A DNA stretch of 64,000 bases from Achromobacter pestifer (GCF_013267355.1 NZ_CP053985.1:868001-932000); one strand, 5' to 3'; shown: positions 11,793-21,354, numbered from the stretch's first letter. Numbers and translations are program-made. The notes: generated from the sequence alone by a model not told the origin.

Positions 11793-11821
11793 TTGACGGA
11801 CACGTAAATTCGATCTAGGAT
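11793..11821 (+). promoter_or_regulatory. Probable sigma-70 promoter of mdh
   Basis: TTGACG and TAGGAT are separated by 17 bases, close to consensus, directly downstream of the palindrome at 11770. It would give mdh a leader of roughly 130 bases. The rest of the 11599-11956 gap shows no open reading frame with coding character. Confidence 0.5.
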
Positions 11822-11956
11822 TCAACGCTGCCCGGCCCCTGCGCCTGCCACTATGTGCGCCGCTACGCACGCCGCCGCGCACGCGTTGATTTTCACGCCC
11901 AACGATTACACTGATTGGTGAGATTTTTTCTCGCCAAACCATTACGGAGAACGTCC

Positions 11957-12946
11957 ATGTCCAAGCCTGCCTTGCGTGTCGCCGTCACCGGCGCCGCCGG
12001 CCAAATCGGTTACGCACTGCTATTCCGCATCGCCTCGGGCGAAATGCTGGGTAAAGATCAACCCGTCATCCTGCAACTGCTGGAAATTCCCGACGAGAAA
12101 GCGCAAAAGGCCCTGAAGGGCGTCATCATGGAATTGGATGACTGCGCCTTCCCGCTGCTGCAAGAAGTCACCGCCCACAGCGACCCGCGCACCGCCTTCA
12201 AGGACGCCGACGTGGCCCTGCTGGTTGGCGCCCGCCCGCGCGGCCCCGGCATGGAACGCAAGGACCTGCTGTCGGTCAACGCCCAGATCTTCACGGCTCA
12301 GGGCAAGGCCCTGAACGACGTCGCCAGCCGCAACGTCAAGGTTCTGGTCGTGGGCAACCCGGCCAACACCAACGCCTACATCGCCATGAAGTCGGCGCCG
12401 GACCTGCCCGCCAAGAACTTCACCGCCATGCTGCGCCTGGACCACAACCGTGCCCTGTCGCAACTGTCCGCCAAGTCGGGCAAGCCGGTCGCGGCGATTG
12501 AAAAGCTGGTCGTGTGGGGCAACCACTCGCCCACGATGTACCCCGACTTCCGCTTCGCCACCGTCGGCGGCGAATCGCTGTCCAAGCTGATCAACGACGA
12601 CGCCTGGAACCGCGACACGTTCATCCCCACCGTGGGCAAGCGCGGCGCCGCCATTATCGAAGCCCGCGGCCTGTCCTCGGCCGCTTCGGCCGCCAACGCC
12701 GCCATCGACCACGTCCGTGACTGGGTCCTGGGCAGCAACGGCAAGTGGGTCACGATGGGCATCCCGTCGGACGGCTCCTACGGCATCCCCGAAGGCATCA
12801 TCTACGGCGTGCCGGTCACGACCGAAAACGGCGAATACAAGCGCATCGAAGGCCTGGAAATCGACGCCTTCTCGCGCGAGCGCCTGGACTTCACGCTGAA
12901 AGAGCTCCTCGAAGAGCGCGACGGCGTCAAGGACCTGCTGAAGTAA
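11957..12946 (+). CDS. mdh: Malate dehydrogenase
   Basis: Interconverts malate and oxaloacetate with NAD. The 329 residues belong to the cytosolic-type family common in betaproteobacteria. [19 protein letters not shown] is the dinucleotide-binding loop, [15 protein letters not shown] the mobile substrate loop, and [12 protein letters not shown] carries the catalytic His. The ATG at 11957 is chosen because a GGAG site precedes it and the upstream 14 codons lack homology. It is monocistronic, divergent from gntR, and closed by a long stem-loop. Confidence 0.97.
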   Translation: MSKPALRVAVTGAAGQIGYALLFRIASGEMLGKDQPVILQLLEIPDEKAQKALKGVIMELDDCAFPLLQEVTAHSDPRTAFKDADVALLVGARPRGPGMERKDLLSVNAQIFTAQGKALNDVASRNVKVLVVGNPANTNAYIAMKSAPDLPAKNFTAMLRLDHNRALSQLSAKSGKPVAAIEKLVVWGNHSPTMYPDFRFATVGGESLSKLINDDAWNRDTFIPTVGKRGAAIIEARGLSSAASAANAAIDHVRDWVLGSNGKWVTMGIPSDGSYGIPEGIIYGVPVTTENGEYKRIEGLEIDAFSRERLDFTLKELLEERDGVKDLLK

Positions 12947-12962
12947 GCAGCGCATGTGTAAA

Positions 12963-12992
12963 GAATTGGGCCCGTTTGCGCGGGCCCAATTC
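12963..12992. terminator. Stem-loop after mdh
   Basis: A perfect 12-bp stem (GAATTGGGCCCG and complement) with a TTTGCG loop lies 16 bases after the mdh stop. No T run follows, so it may stop transcription with a cofactor or protect the mRNA 3' end. Confidence 0.6.
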
Positions 12993-13006
12993 CTAGGCAA
13001 GACCGC

Positions 13007-13068
13007 AACATAAACCTGTCTCTTTGCCCCTGCACAAGGGATTGTCGCGAAGGGGACAGATTTATGTT
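13007..13068. repeat. REP-like imperfect inverted repeat
   Basis: The left arm begins AACATAAACCTGTC and the right arm is GGACAGATTTATGTT, about 60 bases apart end to end, with only a few mismatches between arms. GGGGACAGATTTAT-type palindromes are typical of REP elements mobilised by REP-associated tyrosine transposases in many proteobacteria. No transposase gene is present, and I found only this copy in the window. The assignment rests on motif resemblance. Confidence 0.45.
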
Positions 13069-13198
13069 TCGGGCCCGCAGTAAGGTCATGCACCAGGACG
13101 GGGCATCTCCCGCCCTGGCCTGCAGGCCACAAGCCCGCAGTCCAGTCGTTCCATCCGGGGCATTCTGAAAACACCCGGTCCAAATACGGAGACCACCC

Positions 13199-14089
13199 AT
13201 GTCCAGACCCGAATCCGCCGGCGCCCTCTTCCGCCGCGCGCTTGCCGAAGAAAGCCCCCTGCAGATCATCGGCGCCATCAACGCCAACCACGCGCTGCTG
13301 GCCAAGCGCGCCGGCTACCGCGCCATCTACCTGTCCGGCGGCGGCGTCGCGGCCGGTTCGCTGGGTTTGCCCGACCTCGGCATCAACACCATGGACGACG
13401 TCCTGACCGACGTGCGCCGCATCACCGACGTCTGCGACGTGCCGCTGGTCGTGGACATCGACACCGGCTTCGGCCCGTCGGCGTTCAACATCGCCCGCAG
13501 CGTCAAGAGCCTGATCAAGTTCGGCGCCGCCGCCTGCCACATTGAAGACCAGGTCGGGGCCAAGCGCTGCGGCCACCGCCCGGGCAAGGAAATCGTCTCG
13601 ACCGAGGAAATGGCCGACCGCGTCAAGGCCGCGGCCGATGCCCGCACCGACAGCGATTTCTACCTGATCGCCCGCACCGACGCGATCGCCTCGCACGGCG
13701 TGGACGCCGCCATCGAGCGCGCGCTGGCCTGCGTGGAAGCGGGCGCCGACGCGATCTTCGCCGAAGCCGCCTACGACCTGCCCACCTATGACCGCTTCGT
13801 CAAGGCGGTCAAGGTGCCGGTGCTGGCCAACATCACCGAATTCGGCAAGACGCCGCTGTTCTCGGTGGAAGAACTGAAGAGCGTGGGCGTGGGCATGGTG
13901 CTCTACCCGCTGTCGGCCTTCCGCGCCATGAACAAGGCCGCCGAAGCGGTCTACACCGCCATCCGCCGCGACGGCCACCAGAAGAACGTGGTGGACCTGA
14001 TGCAGACGCGCGAGGAGCTGTACGACCGCATCGGCTACCACGAGTTCGAATCCAAGCTGGACGCGCTTTTCCAGAAGGGCAAAGCGTAA
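13199..14089 (+). CDS. prpB: 2-methylisocitrate lyase
   Basis: Last step of the methylcitrate cycle: cleaves 2-methylisocitrate to pyruvate and succinate. At 296 residues it is typical of the isocitrate lyase/PEP mutase superfamily. It carries the active-site KRCGH motif (in [12 protein letters not shown]), DIDTGFG with metal-binding Asp, and IARTDA. It is the first gene of prpB-C-D, preceded by an ACGGAG ribosome site. No PrpR activator is adjacent. Confidence 0.96.
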   Translation: MSRPESAGALFRRALAEESPLQIIGAINANHALLAKRAGYRAIYLSGGGVAAGSLGLPDLGINTMDDVLTDVRRITDVCDVPLVVDIDTGFGPSAFNIARSVKSLIKFGAAACHIEDQVGAKRCGHRPGKEIVSTEEMADRVKAAADARTDSDFYLIARTDAIASHGVDAAIERALACVEAGADAIFAEAAYDLPTYDRFVKAVKVPVLANITEFGKTPLFSVEELKSVGVGMVLYPLSAFRAMNKAAEAVYTAIRRDGHQKNVVDLMQTREELYDRIGYHEFESKLDALFQKGKA

Positions 14090-14182
14090 GCAAGTCCTCG
14101 GTTTCCGGCGCCGCGGCAGCCGCCCGGCGCCTTGCATGCCCACCCCCATAGCAACACCATCCCGAAAGGAAGGAGTAGAGAC

Positions 14183-15376
14183 ATGAGTACGGCTCCCAAG
14201 AAGCAAGAGGCCAAAACGGATGCCAAGCCGGAAGAAAAAGCCGGCTTCAAGCCCAAGAAGTCGGTAGCGCTGTCCGGCGTCGTCGCCGGCAACACCGCGC
14301 TGTGCACGGTCGGCCGCAGCGGCAACGACCTGCACTACCGCGGCTACGACATCCTGGACATCGCTCACACCAGCGAATTCGAGGAAATCGCCCACTTGCT
14401 CGTCCACGGCAAGCTGCCGAACAAGGCCGAACTGAAGGCCTACAAGGAAAAGCTGCGCAGCCTGCGCGGCCTGCCCGCCCAGCTGCAAGCCGCGCTGGAA
14501 GCCCTGCCCGCCGCCAGCCATCCCATGGACGTGATGCGCACCGCCGTGTCGGTGCTGGGCTGCGTGCTGCCTGAAAAGGACGACCACAACACCCCGGGCG
14601 CGCGCGACATCGCCGACCGCCTGATGGCCAATCTGGGCTCGGCGCTGCTGTACTGGTACCACTACAGCCACAACGGCCGCATCATCGACGTGCAGACCGA
14701 CGACGACAGCATCGGCGGCCACTTCCTGCACCTGCTGCACGGCGAAAAGCCCAGCGACGAGTGGGTCAAGGCCATGCACATCTCGCTGAACCTGTACGCC
14801 GAACACGAGTTCAACGCGTCCACGTTCACGGCCCGCGTCATCGCCGGCACCGGCTCGGACATGTTCTCCGCCATCTCGGGCGCCATCGGCGCGCTGCGCG
14901 GCCCCAAGCATGGCGGCGCCAACGAAGTGGCCTTCGACGTGCAGAAGCGCTATGAAACGCCGGAAGAGGCCGAAGCCGACATCCGCCGCCGCGTCGAAGC
15001 CAAGGAAGTTATCATCGGCTTTGGCCACCCCGTCTACACCGTGTCCGACCCGCGCAACAAGGTCATCAAGGAAGTGGCCAAGAAGCTGTCCAAGAAGGCC
15101 GGCAGCACCAAGATGTTCGACATCGCCGAACGCTTGGAAACGGTCATGTGGGACATCAAGAAGATGTTCCCCAACCTGGACTGGTTCTCGGCCGTCAGCT
15201 ATCACATGATGGGAGTCCCCACCGCCATGTTCACGCCGCTGTTCGTCATCGCGCGCACGGCGGGCTGGTCGGCCCACGTCATCGAACAGCGCATCGACAA
15301 CAAGATCATCCGCCCCACCGCCAACTACGTGGGCCCGGAAGACCAGAAGTTCGTGCCGCTGGACAAGCGCAAGTAA
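14183..15376 (+). CDS. prpC: 2-methylcitrate synthase
   Basis: Condenses propionyl-CoA with oxaloacetate. The protein has 397 residues with the citrate-synthase fold, including the [12 protein letters not shown] and [13 protein letters not shown] catalytic segments. It is shorter than gltA and lacks its N-terminal domain, as expected for PrpC. The start at 14183 follows AAGGAAGGAG. An extra Lys/Glu-rich N-terminus of about 30 residues ([16 protein letters not shown]) precedes the conserved [14 protein letters not shown]. Confidence 0.95.
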   Translation: MSTAPKKQEAKTDAKPEEKAGFKPKKSVALSGVVAGNTALCTVGRSGNDLHYRGYDILDIAHTSEFEEIAHLLVHGKLPNKAELKAYKEKLRSLRGLPAQLQAALEALPAASHPMDVMRTAVSVLGCVLPEKDDHNTPGARDIADRLMANLGSALLYWYHYSHNGRIIDVQTDDDSIGGHFLHLLHGEKPSDEWVKAMHISLNLYAEHEFNASTFTARVIAGTGSDMFSAISGAIGALRGPKHGGANEVAFDVQKRYETPEEAEADIRRRVEAKEVIIGFGHPVYTVSDPRNKVIKEVAKKLSKKAGSTKMFDIAERLETVMWDIKKMFPNLDWFSAVSYHMMGVPTAMFTPLFVIARTAGWSAHVIEQRIDNKIIRPTANYVGPEDQKFVPLDKRK

Positions 15377-15440
15377 GACCCGGGACACGGACGAGGGCAC
15401 GGCATGGCCACCTGTATTCATTCCATGGAGAGGTACCGCT

Positions 15441-16892
15441 ATGTCTGCCCCGATCTCCAACGTCCGTCCCGATCCCGACCTGGTCCTGGTCGACATCGCC
15501 GACTACGTCCTGAAGTATGAAATCCAGAGCGGCCTGGCGTACGAAACGGCACGCAACTGCCTGATCGACACGCTGGGCTGCGGCCTGGAAGCGCTGGAAT
15601 ATCCGGCGTGCAGGAAACTGCTGGGGCCCATCGTGCCCGGCACGACAGTGCCCCACGGCGCCAAGGTGCCGGGCACGCAATTCCAGCTCGATCCAGTCCA
15701 GGCCGCGTTCAACATCGGCACGATGATCCGCTGGCTGGACTTCAACGACACCTGGCTGGCCGCCGAATGGGGCCACCCGTCCGACAATCTGGGCGGCATC
15801 CTGGCCACCGCCGACTGGCTGTCCCGCACCGCGGTCGCGGCCGGCAAACCGCCCCTGCTGATGCGCGACGTGCTGACCGGCATGATCAAGGCGCACGAGA
15901 TCCAGGGCTGCATCGCACTGGAAAACTCCTTCAACAAGGTCGGCCTGGACCACGTCGTGCTGGTCAAGGTGGCGTCCACCGCCGTGGTGGCGCAAATGCT
16001 GGGGCTGAGCCGCGAGGAAGTGATCAACGCGGTGTCGCTGGCCTGGGTCGACGGCCAGAGCCTGCGCACCTACCGCCACACCCCCAACACCGGCAGCAGG
16101 AAGAGCTGGGCCGCCGGTGATGCCACCAGCCGCGCCGTGCGCCTGGCGCTGATCGCCCGGACCGGCGAAATGGGCTATCCGTCCGTGCTGACGGCCAAGA
16201 CCTGGGGCTTTTACGACGTACTGTTCAAGGGCCAGCCGTTCAGGTTCCAGCGCCCCTACGGCAGCTACGTGATGGAAAACGTGCTGTTCAAGATTTCGTT
16301 TCCGGCCGAATTCCATGCGCAGACCGCTGTCGAATGCGCGATGGAACTCCACGGCCGGTTGCAGGCCGCCGGCAAGAGCGCCGAAGACATCGCGAAAATC
16401 ACCATACGGACGCACGAAGCCTGCATCCGCATCATCGACAAGAAGGGGCCGCTGGCCAACCCGGCCGACCGGGACCATTGCATCCAGTACATGGTGGCCG
16501 TGCCGGCGCTGTTCGGCCGCCTGACCGCGGCCGACTACGAGGACGCAGTGGCGCGGGATCCGCGCATCGACGCGCTGCGCGACAAGATCGTCTGCGTCGA
16601 GGATCCGGCCTACACCCGCGACTATCACGACCCCGACAAGCGTTCGATCGCCAATGCGCTGACGGTGGAGTTCAAGGACGGCACGCGGCTGGACGAAATC
16701 GTCTGCGAGTACCCCATCGGCCACAAGCGCCGCCGCGCCGAAGGCATACCGCTGCTGGAAACCAAGTTTCGCACCAACCTGGGGCGCATGTTTCCCGCTC
16801 GCCAGCAGGACCGCATCCTGCAGGCCTCGCTGGACCAGAAACGGCTCGAAGCCATGCCGGTCCACGAGTACGTCGACCTGTACGTGATCTGA
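15441..16892 (+). CDS. prpD: 2-methylcitrate dehydratase (MmgE/PrpD family)
   Basis: Dehydrates 2-methylcitrate to 2-methylaconitate. The 483-residue PrpD has the family sequences [18 protein letters not shown] and [16 protein letters not shown]. The pathway here is the PrpD type: no acnD/prpF pair is present, so hydration to 2-methylisocitrate must use an aconitase encoded elsewhere. It is the third gene of the prp operon, with a GGAGAGG site before the ATG and a terminator right after the stop. Confidence 0.95.
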   Translation: MSAPISNVRPDPDLVLVDIADYVLKYEIQSGLAYETARNCLIDTLGCGLEALEYPACRKLLGPIVPGTTVPHGAKVPGTQFQLDPVQAAFNIGTMIRWLDFNDTWLAAEWGHPSDNLGGILATADWLSRTAVAAGKPPLLMRDVLTGMIKAHEIQGCIALENSFNKVGLDHVVLVKVASTAVVAQMLGLSREEVINAVSLAWVDGQSLRTYRHTPNTGSRKSWAAGDATSRAVRLALIARTGEMGYPSVLTAKTWGFYDVLFKGQPFRFQRPYGSYVMENVLFKISFPAEFHAQTAVECAMELHGRLQAAGKSAEDIAKITIRTHEACIRIIDKKGPLANPADRDHCIQYMVAVPALFGRLTAADYEDAVARDPRIDALRDKIVCVEDPAYTRDYHDPDKRSIANALTVEFKDGTRLDEIVCEYPIGHKRRRAEGIPLLETKFRTNLGRMFPARQQDRILQASLDQKRLEAMPVHEYVDLYVI

Positions 16893-16903
16893 GCCGCCGC
16901 CCC

Positions 16904-16929
16904 GCAAAGCCCCGTCCGCGGGGCTTTGC
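16904..16929 (+). terminator. Stem-loop terminator of prpBCD
   Basis: A 10-bp perfect stem (GCAAAGCCCC / GGGGCTTTGC) with a six-base loop lies 11 bases after the prpD stop. The T tract is weak. Confidence 0.7.
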
Positions 16930-16991
16930 CTCGTGGCCTGAACGCGGGGTGGCGCAGCTTACAATGCGGCTTTCCTCGACTGGATCGCGCC

Positions 16992-17420
16992 ATGGCCATG
17001 CTTTGGGTCAAGACCTTTCATATTGTCTTTATCGCTTCCTGGTTCGCCGGCCTGTTCTACCTGCCGCGCATCTTCGTGAACCTGGCGCAGCAATCGGACC
17101 CCGCCGTCCAGACCACCCTGCTGGGCATGGCGCGCCGTCTGTACCGCTTCACCACCATTCTGGCCATCGTCGCGGTCGTGTTCGGCATGTGGCTGTACCT
17201 GGGCTATGGCATCGGCGTGGGCCCCGGCAACGGCTGGATGCACGCCAAGCTCTTTTTCGTCCTGCTCGTCATCGGCTACCATCACGCCTGTGGCCTGATG
17301 CTGCGCAAATTCGAACTGGGCAAAAACACCCGTTCGCACAAGTTCTATCGCTGGTTCAACGAAGTTCCCGTCTTGCTGCTCTTGGTGGTGGTGGCGCTGG
17401 TCGTCGTCAAACCCTTCTGA
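16992..17420 (+). CDS. hemJ: Protoporphyrinogen oxidase HemJ (UPF0093/CopD family)
   Basis: Membrane enzyme oxidising protoporphyrinogen IX to protoporphyrin IX in heme synthesis. The 142 residues form four membrane helices. The N-terminus LWVKTFHIVFIASWFAGLF carries the conserved His, with the following YLPRIFV Arg. KLFFVLLVIGYHHACGLML contributes the conserved Lys and His. The ATG at 16992 is used because it gives the family N-terminus; the longer frame reaches back into the prpD terminator. HemJ and broader CopD-family labels overlap, but these signatures favour HemJ. Confidence 0.82.
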   Translation: MAMLWVKTFHIVFIASWFAGLFYLPRIFVNLAQQSDPAVQTTLLGMARRLYRFTTILAIVAVVFGMWLYLGYGIGVGPGNGWMHAKLFFVLLVIGYHHACGLMLRKFELGKNTRSHKFYRWFNEVPVLLLLVVVALVVVKPF

Positions 17421-17454
17421 TACCCCCTACCTCTGCACATTCGCCAGGATTCGT

Positions 17455-19206
17455 ATGTCCTCTGATGAACAGGACCGTCCGCGCAAGACGCTGACGATCA
17501 AGAAAACGGCGCGCGACGCCTACGCCGAAGACGCCCCCAAGCGCACCCGCACGGGCGCCCGCGCCCGCCTGGTGGCGCAACAGGAGCGCACCAAGGAAGG
17601 CATCGAACGCCAGAAAGATCCCGTCGCCTACCAGCGGCGCAAGGACGAGGAAGCCCGCGGTCCGCGCGGCGCCGGGCGCGGCCAGTCCGCGCGCGCCTCG
17701 TCGGATCGGGCCGCGCCAGCCCGCGGCGCCTCGGACCGGCCCGCGCCGGACCGCAAGCGCGCCGATAGCCCGCGCCGCGAGGCCGAGTCCGGCGGCCGCT
17801 CCGGCCGCGCCCCGCAGCGCGCGCCGCGCCTGCGCGACGACCAGTACATCGCGCCGGCCACCCCGGCGGGTCGCTTCTACGACCCGTTCGAGGACGACGG
17901 CCCCGCGCCTGAGTACCTGGCTGAGCCCGACCATGCGCAGGAAGCGGATTCCGCCGAGGCTCGAGACCATGATCACGATCACGGACGCGACGAAGGCCGC
18001 GGCAGGCGCGAGCCTGCCGCGGAAGTCCGCAACCGCCGCCCCCGCGAAACCCGCCAGGCGGAAGTGTTTCCCATCTTCGCCCCCTGCCCCCAAGGGCTGG
18101 AAGAGGCGCTGACGGCGGAAATGCAGGCCCTAGGCTTCGAGGACGCCCAAGCCGGCCGCGCCGGCTGCTCCTTTACCGCCGACTGGGCGGGCGTGCAGCG
18201 CGCCAACCTGTATTCACGACTGGCGACTCGCATCCTGGTGCAAGTCGCCCATGCCGAGATTTCGCACGAAGACGACATCCTGGACCTGGCCCGCGACACC
18301 CCCTGGGAACGCTGGTTCGGCGCGGAGCAGACCCTGCGCGTGGACACCTCGGCCATCAAGAGCCCGGTGCAAAGCCTGCAGTACTGCAATCTGCGCGCCA
18401 AGGACGGCATCTGCGACCGCCTGCGCGAGCTGGAAGGCGAGCGCCCCAGCATCGACACGGTGCGGCCGGACGCGCGCGTGCACCTGTTCCTGACCGGGCA
18501 CACCGCCACGCTGTACCTGGACACCTCGGGCGAATCGCTGTTCAAGCGCGGCTGGCGCCTGGACAAGGGCGAAGCGCCCCTGCGCGAGAACCTGGCCGCC
18601 GGCATGCTGGCCCTGGCGGGCTGGGATCCGGCCGCCCCGCTGCTGGATCCGTTCTGCGGGTCGGGCACCATCCTGATCGAGGCCGCCTGGATCGCGCTGG
18701 GCGTGCCGCCCGGCATCTCGCGCCCGTTCGGCTTCGAGCGCCTGCGCGGGCACGACGCCTACCGCTGGCGCGACCTGAAGGACGATGCCCGCTCGCGCAT
18801 CCTGCCACAGCTGGATGCGCCGCTGGTCGGCTACGACCTGGATCCGCAAGCCATCGAATTCGCCCGCAATAACGCCGAGCGCGCCTGGCTGACGGAGGAC
18901 TCCATCCGCTTCGAGGTCGGCGACGCCCGCCATGTCACGGCGCCCGCCGACCATGGCTGGATCGTCACCAACCCGCCCTACGGCGAGCGCATGGGAACGG
19001 AACAGGACGCGGATCTGTGGCGCGACTGGGCCACCTGCCTGAAGCGCAATTTCGCCGGCTGGCAGTTGCACGTCATCACCAGCGACCTGACGCTGCCCAA
19101 CCAGCTGCGCCTGAAACCCAAGCGCCGCGTACCGCTGCACAACGGTTCGCTGGACTGCCGCCTGTTCGGTTTCGAGCTGGTCGCCGCCGGCTACCGCGAC
19201 GCCTGA
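17455..19206 (+). CDS. rlmL: THUMP-domain class I SAM-dependent rRNA methyltransferase, RlmL-like
   Basis: Probably methylates a guanine N2 of 23S rRNA (G2445 by analogy with RlmL). The 583 residues fall into two parts. Residues 1-200 are a disordered tail rich in Arg, Asp, Glu and Ala, with a His-Asp cluster (HDHDHGRDEGRGRR). The catalytic part then begins at PIFAPCPQGLEEALTAEMQALG (THUMP) and carries a methyltransferase domain with LLDPFCGSGTILIEAA and the NPPYGER catalytic motif. The RlmK half of E. coli RlmKL is absent. The tail is unusual in length. Gene starts 34 bases after hemJ. Confidence 0.85.
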   Translation: MSSDEQDRPRKTLTIKKTARDAYAEDAPKRTRTGARARLVAQQERTKEGIERQKDPVAYQRRKDEEARGPRGAGRGQSARASSDRAAPARGASDRPAPDRKRADSPRREAESGGRSGRAPQRAPRLRDDQYIAPATPAGRFYDPFEDDGPAPEYLAEPDHAQEADSAEARDHDHDHGRDEGRGRREPAAEVRNRRPRETRQAEVFPIFAPCPQGLEEALTAEMQALGFEDAQAGRAGCSFTADWAGVQRANLYSRLATRILVQVAHAEISHEDDILDLARDTPWERWFGAEQTLRVDTSAIKSPVQSLQYCNLRAKDGICDRLRELEGERPSIDTVRPDARVHLFLTGHTATLYLDTSGESLFKRGWRLDKGEAPLRENLAAGMLALAGWDPAAPLLDPFCGSGTILIEAAWIALGVPPGISRPFGFERLRGHDAYRWRDLKDDARSRILPQLDAPLVGYDLDPQAIEFARNNAERAWLTEDSIRFEVGDARHVTAPADHGWIVTNPPYGERMGTEQDADLWRDWATCLKRNFAGWQLHVITSDLTLPNQLRLKPKRRVPLHNGSLDCRLFGFELVAAGYRDA

Positions 19207-19376
19207 GCCCCCCCTTGCCCCGGGCGGCTTCGGCCCCCGGGCGCACCCCAATCCCCCCTGGAAGCTGCGCGTTGTAAAAGCGCAGCAACATGGTGCGCGT
19301 ATCTTTGCTTATGGTGTTCCCCCGCATCGTTTGGGAGCATCATCGCACCAAGGTGTTGCCAATATGCACTGGCCAC

Positions 19377-19418
19377 TTGCACAAGTTCAGGGTTAACCCC
19401 TATAATTCGGGTTATCCC
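19377..19418 (+). promoter_or_regulatory. Strong sigma-70 promoter with paired GGGTTA repeats
   Basis: TTGCAC and a perfect TATAAT (19401-19406) are separated by 18 bases. The -10 box is bracketed by GGGTTAACCC (19390-19399, a perfect palindrome) and GGGTTATCCC (19409-19418). The flanking repeats could be operator half-sites. The promoter points at the small ORF starting 40 bases on. The rest of the 19207-19376 gap shows nothing recognisable. Confidence 0.75.
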
Positions 19419-19457
19419 TAGTAGCTAAACAAACAGTGCAAGCCCGTGGAGGCTATT

Positions 19458-19646
19458 GTGATCAACCCGAACAACACTATCCGCCTGACCGACGAACTCG
19501 AGCGCCAACTGATGCTCCAGGCTATTGAAGAACAATTCCGTCCGCACCCGATGCGGGCGTTGGCCGCCGGCCTGCGTAAGCTGGCCCACGGCATCCGTGC
19601 CCTGGCTGGCAAGACGAGCGCCAAGAACGCGCACTCCGCCGCCTAA
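19458..19646 (+). CDS. Unrecognised small protein (62 aa)
   Basis: Not recognised. GTG at 19458 is the likely start because GGAGG lies five bases before it; the upstream GTG at 19446 has no such site. The 62-residue product begins MINPNNTIRLTDELERQ and ends in a basic, Ala-rich amphipathic segment (RALAAGLRKLAHGIRALAG) with no acidic residues. It has no signal peptide and no Cys. A near-consensus promoter upstream and two tandem terminators downstream mark it as a short, strongly transcribed single-gene unit. A regulatory or nucleic-acid/membrane-associated role is possible but not shown. Confidence 0.68.
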   Translation: MINPNNTIRLTDELERQLMLQAIEEQFRPHPMRALAAGLRKLAHGIRALAGKTSAKNAHSAA

Positions 19647-19684
19647 GCATGGCCCAGGCCACGGCCTGAACAGTTTTCCCCTTG

Positions 19685-19704
19685 GGGGCTGCACAGCCCC
19701 TTTT
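19685..19704 (+). terminator. First of two tandem terminators
   Basis: A 7-bp stem GGGGCTG / CAGCCCC with a two-base apical gap is followed by TTTT, about 40 bases after the small ORF. Confidence 0.7.
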
Positions 19705-19708
19705 AAGA

Positions 19709-19735
19709 CCCACCCTTACCGGTGGGTTTTTTTTT
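19709..19735 (+). terminator. Second tandem terminator
   Basis: A 6-bp stem CCCACC / GGTGGG is followed by nine T, the longest T run in the window, four bases beyond the first terminator. Confidence 0.85.
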
Positions 19736-19778
19736 AACCAGGGCGCCAAAGTCCGGCTTTGTCGGATAATAGCGACCC

Positions 19779-20297
19779 ATGACGACCGAAGCCCTGCTCG
19801 ACCAGACCCCCAACCGGCTGCGCCGGTTCGCCTGCATGATGTACGAAGCCGTGCTGCTGTTTGGCGTGGTGTTCCTGGCGGGCTACCTGCTGGATACGCT
19901 GACCCAGAGCAAGAACGCGCTGGAACTGCGCGGCGCCCGGCAGGCCTGGCTGTTCGTCGCCATCGGGGCGTACTTCGTGCTGTGCTGGCGCCGCCGCGGC
20001 CAGACCCTGCCCATGAAGACCTGGAACATCCGCCTGGTCGACCGCGACGGCAATACCCCGTCCACCGGCCGGCTGATGCTGCGTTACATCCTGGTCTGGC
20101 CCCTGGTGCTGGCCGGCGCGGCCGTCGTCTGGGGCGCCGCCAGCGCCACCGGCTGGGCCTCGATGGACATGTTCATCGTCGCTGCGCCCTTCACCATCTT
20201 CATCTGGTCCTGGTTCGATCCCGACAGTCAGTTCCTGCACGACCGCATCCTGGGCACGCGCCTGCGCAACGCGCCGCGGCACAAGAAGGCCCGCTAG
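19779..20297 (+). CDS. RDD family membrane protein
   Basis: A 172-residue inner-membrane protein with the RDD domain pattern: an Arg-rich start (NRLRRFACMMYEAVLLFG), a hydrophobic pair of helices, TLPMKTWNIRLVDRDG between helices, and a C-terminal HDRILGTRLRN with the second Asp-Arg. RDD proteins are poorly understood; some affect ion tolerance. It is monocistronic in appearance, placed after the double terminator. Confidence 0.88.
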   Translation: MTTEALLDQTPNRLRRFACMMYEAVLLFGVVFLAGYLLDTLTQSKNALELRGARQAWLFVAIGAYFVLCWRRRGQTLPMKTWNIRLVDRDGNTPSTGRLMLRYILVWPLVLAGAAVVWGAASATGWASMDMFIVAAPFTIFIWSWFDPDSQFLHDRILGTRLRNAPRHKKAR

Positions 20298-20445
20298 ACC
20301 CCGGAAGACGCCGTCGGCCGGGACGCCGCATACATCCTGCGACAAATCGCAACATCGTGCGCCGAATTACCTGTTTGCTTTCAGAAAGTTGAAAGTCGAC
20401 CGCAAAGACAATGGGGCCCCTTTTTTCAGACGCCCCAGAACCTTC

Positions 20446-21354
20446 ATGCGCGCTTTTCTTTCCCGAGTCGCGCTGGCCGCCGCCAGCGCCCTGTTCCTGA
20501 TGCCCGCCGGCGCGCTTGCGCAGAACGCGGCCGCCCAACAGGAGATCGAAGCGGCCACGAAAGCCGCCTTTGCCGCCGCCCAGGAAGGGCCGGCCGACGT
20601 CAAACTGGGCGAGCAGGCGGTCGTGCATCTGCCCGAATCCATGTTCTTCGTGCCCCGCCTGCAGGCGGACCGGCTGATGGCAGCCTACGGCAACGGCAAG
20701 GATCCTTCCCTGCTGGGCGTGGTGATGCCCAAAAGCGACGATGACGACTGGGTCATCACCGTCAATTTCGACAAGGCCGGCTACATCAAGGACGACGACG
20801 CCAAAAACTGGAACGTCAACGAACTGCTGGACAGCCTGCGCGAAGGCACGGAGCAGTCCAACGAAGAACGCAAGAAGCGCGGCTTCCCTGAGCTGATCAT
20901 GGACGGCTGGGTCGAGGCGCCGAAGTACGACAGCCACTCGCAGCGCCTGGTCTGGTCGGTCGCCGTCAAGCACAAGGGCGAAAGCGCCGCCGAAAACCCC
21001 ACCGTCAACTACAACACCTACGCGCTGGGCCGCGACGGCTACATCACGTTGGACCTGATCACGCAGAAGAGCATGGTGCCCAAGGACAAGACCGCCGTGC
21101 TGACGCTGCTGGACAACCTCAACTACGTCGAAGGCAAGCGCTACGCCGACTTCGACTCGTCGACCGACAAGGTCGCCGAGTACGGCCTGGCCGCCCTGGT
21201 GGCTGGCGTGGCAGCCAAGAAGCTGGGCCTGTTCGCCGTGATCGCCGCTTTCCTGGCCAAGTTCGCCAAGGTCGGCCTGCTGGCCGCGGCCGCGCTGGGC
21301 GGCGGCATCTGGAAGCGCCTGCGGGCCAAGAAGGCCAACCAGCAGCAGCCCTGA
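20446..21354 (+). CDS. DUF2167 domain membrane protein
   Basis: Function unknown. The 302-residue product begins with a signal peptide (about residues 1-25, ending GALAQ). A 200-residue periplasmic DUF2167-type domain follows, with HLPESMFFVPRLQADRLM and a central acidic patch (PKSDDDDWVITVNFD). A hydrophobic, Ala/Gly-rich C-terminal segment ends in basic residues (KRLRAKKANQQQP) as a membrane anchor. ATG 20446 is chosen because the signal peptide starts there; an earlier in-frame ATG at 20389 would bury it. Confidence 0.83.
   Translation: MRAFLSRVALAAASALFLMPAGALAQNAAAQQEIEAATKAAFAAAQEGPADVKLGEQAVVHLPESMFFVPRLQADRLMAAYGNGKDPSLLGVVMPKSDDDDWVITVNFDKAGYIKDDDAKNWNVNELLDSLREGTEQSNEERKKRGFPELIMDGWVEAPKYDSHSQRLVWSVAVKHKGESAAENPTVNYNTYALGRDGYITLDLITQKSMVPKDKTAVLTLLDNLNYVEGKRYADFDSSTDKVAEYGLAALVAGVAAKKLGLFAVIAAFLAKFAKVGLLAAAALGGGIWKRLRAKKANQQQP

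Noticed and set aside
13116..13129. Perfect palindrome TGGCCTGCAGGCCA upstream of prpB
   Set aside because: GC-rich palindromes of this size arise readily here. It is about 70 bases from the start, with no second copy in the window and no partner regulator adjacent.
12020..15496. Very long minus-strand open frame (about 1158 codons) opposite mdh, prpB and prpC
   Set aside because: It is exactly antisense to three well-supported enzymes, and its product is a Gly/Ala/Val/Asp/His-rich sequence typical of the complement of high-GC genes.
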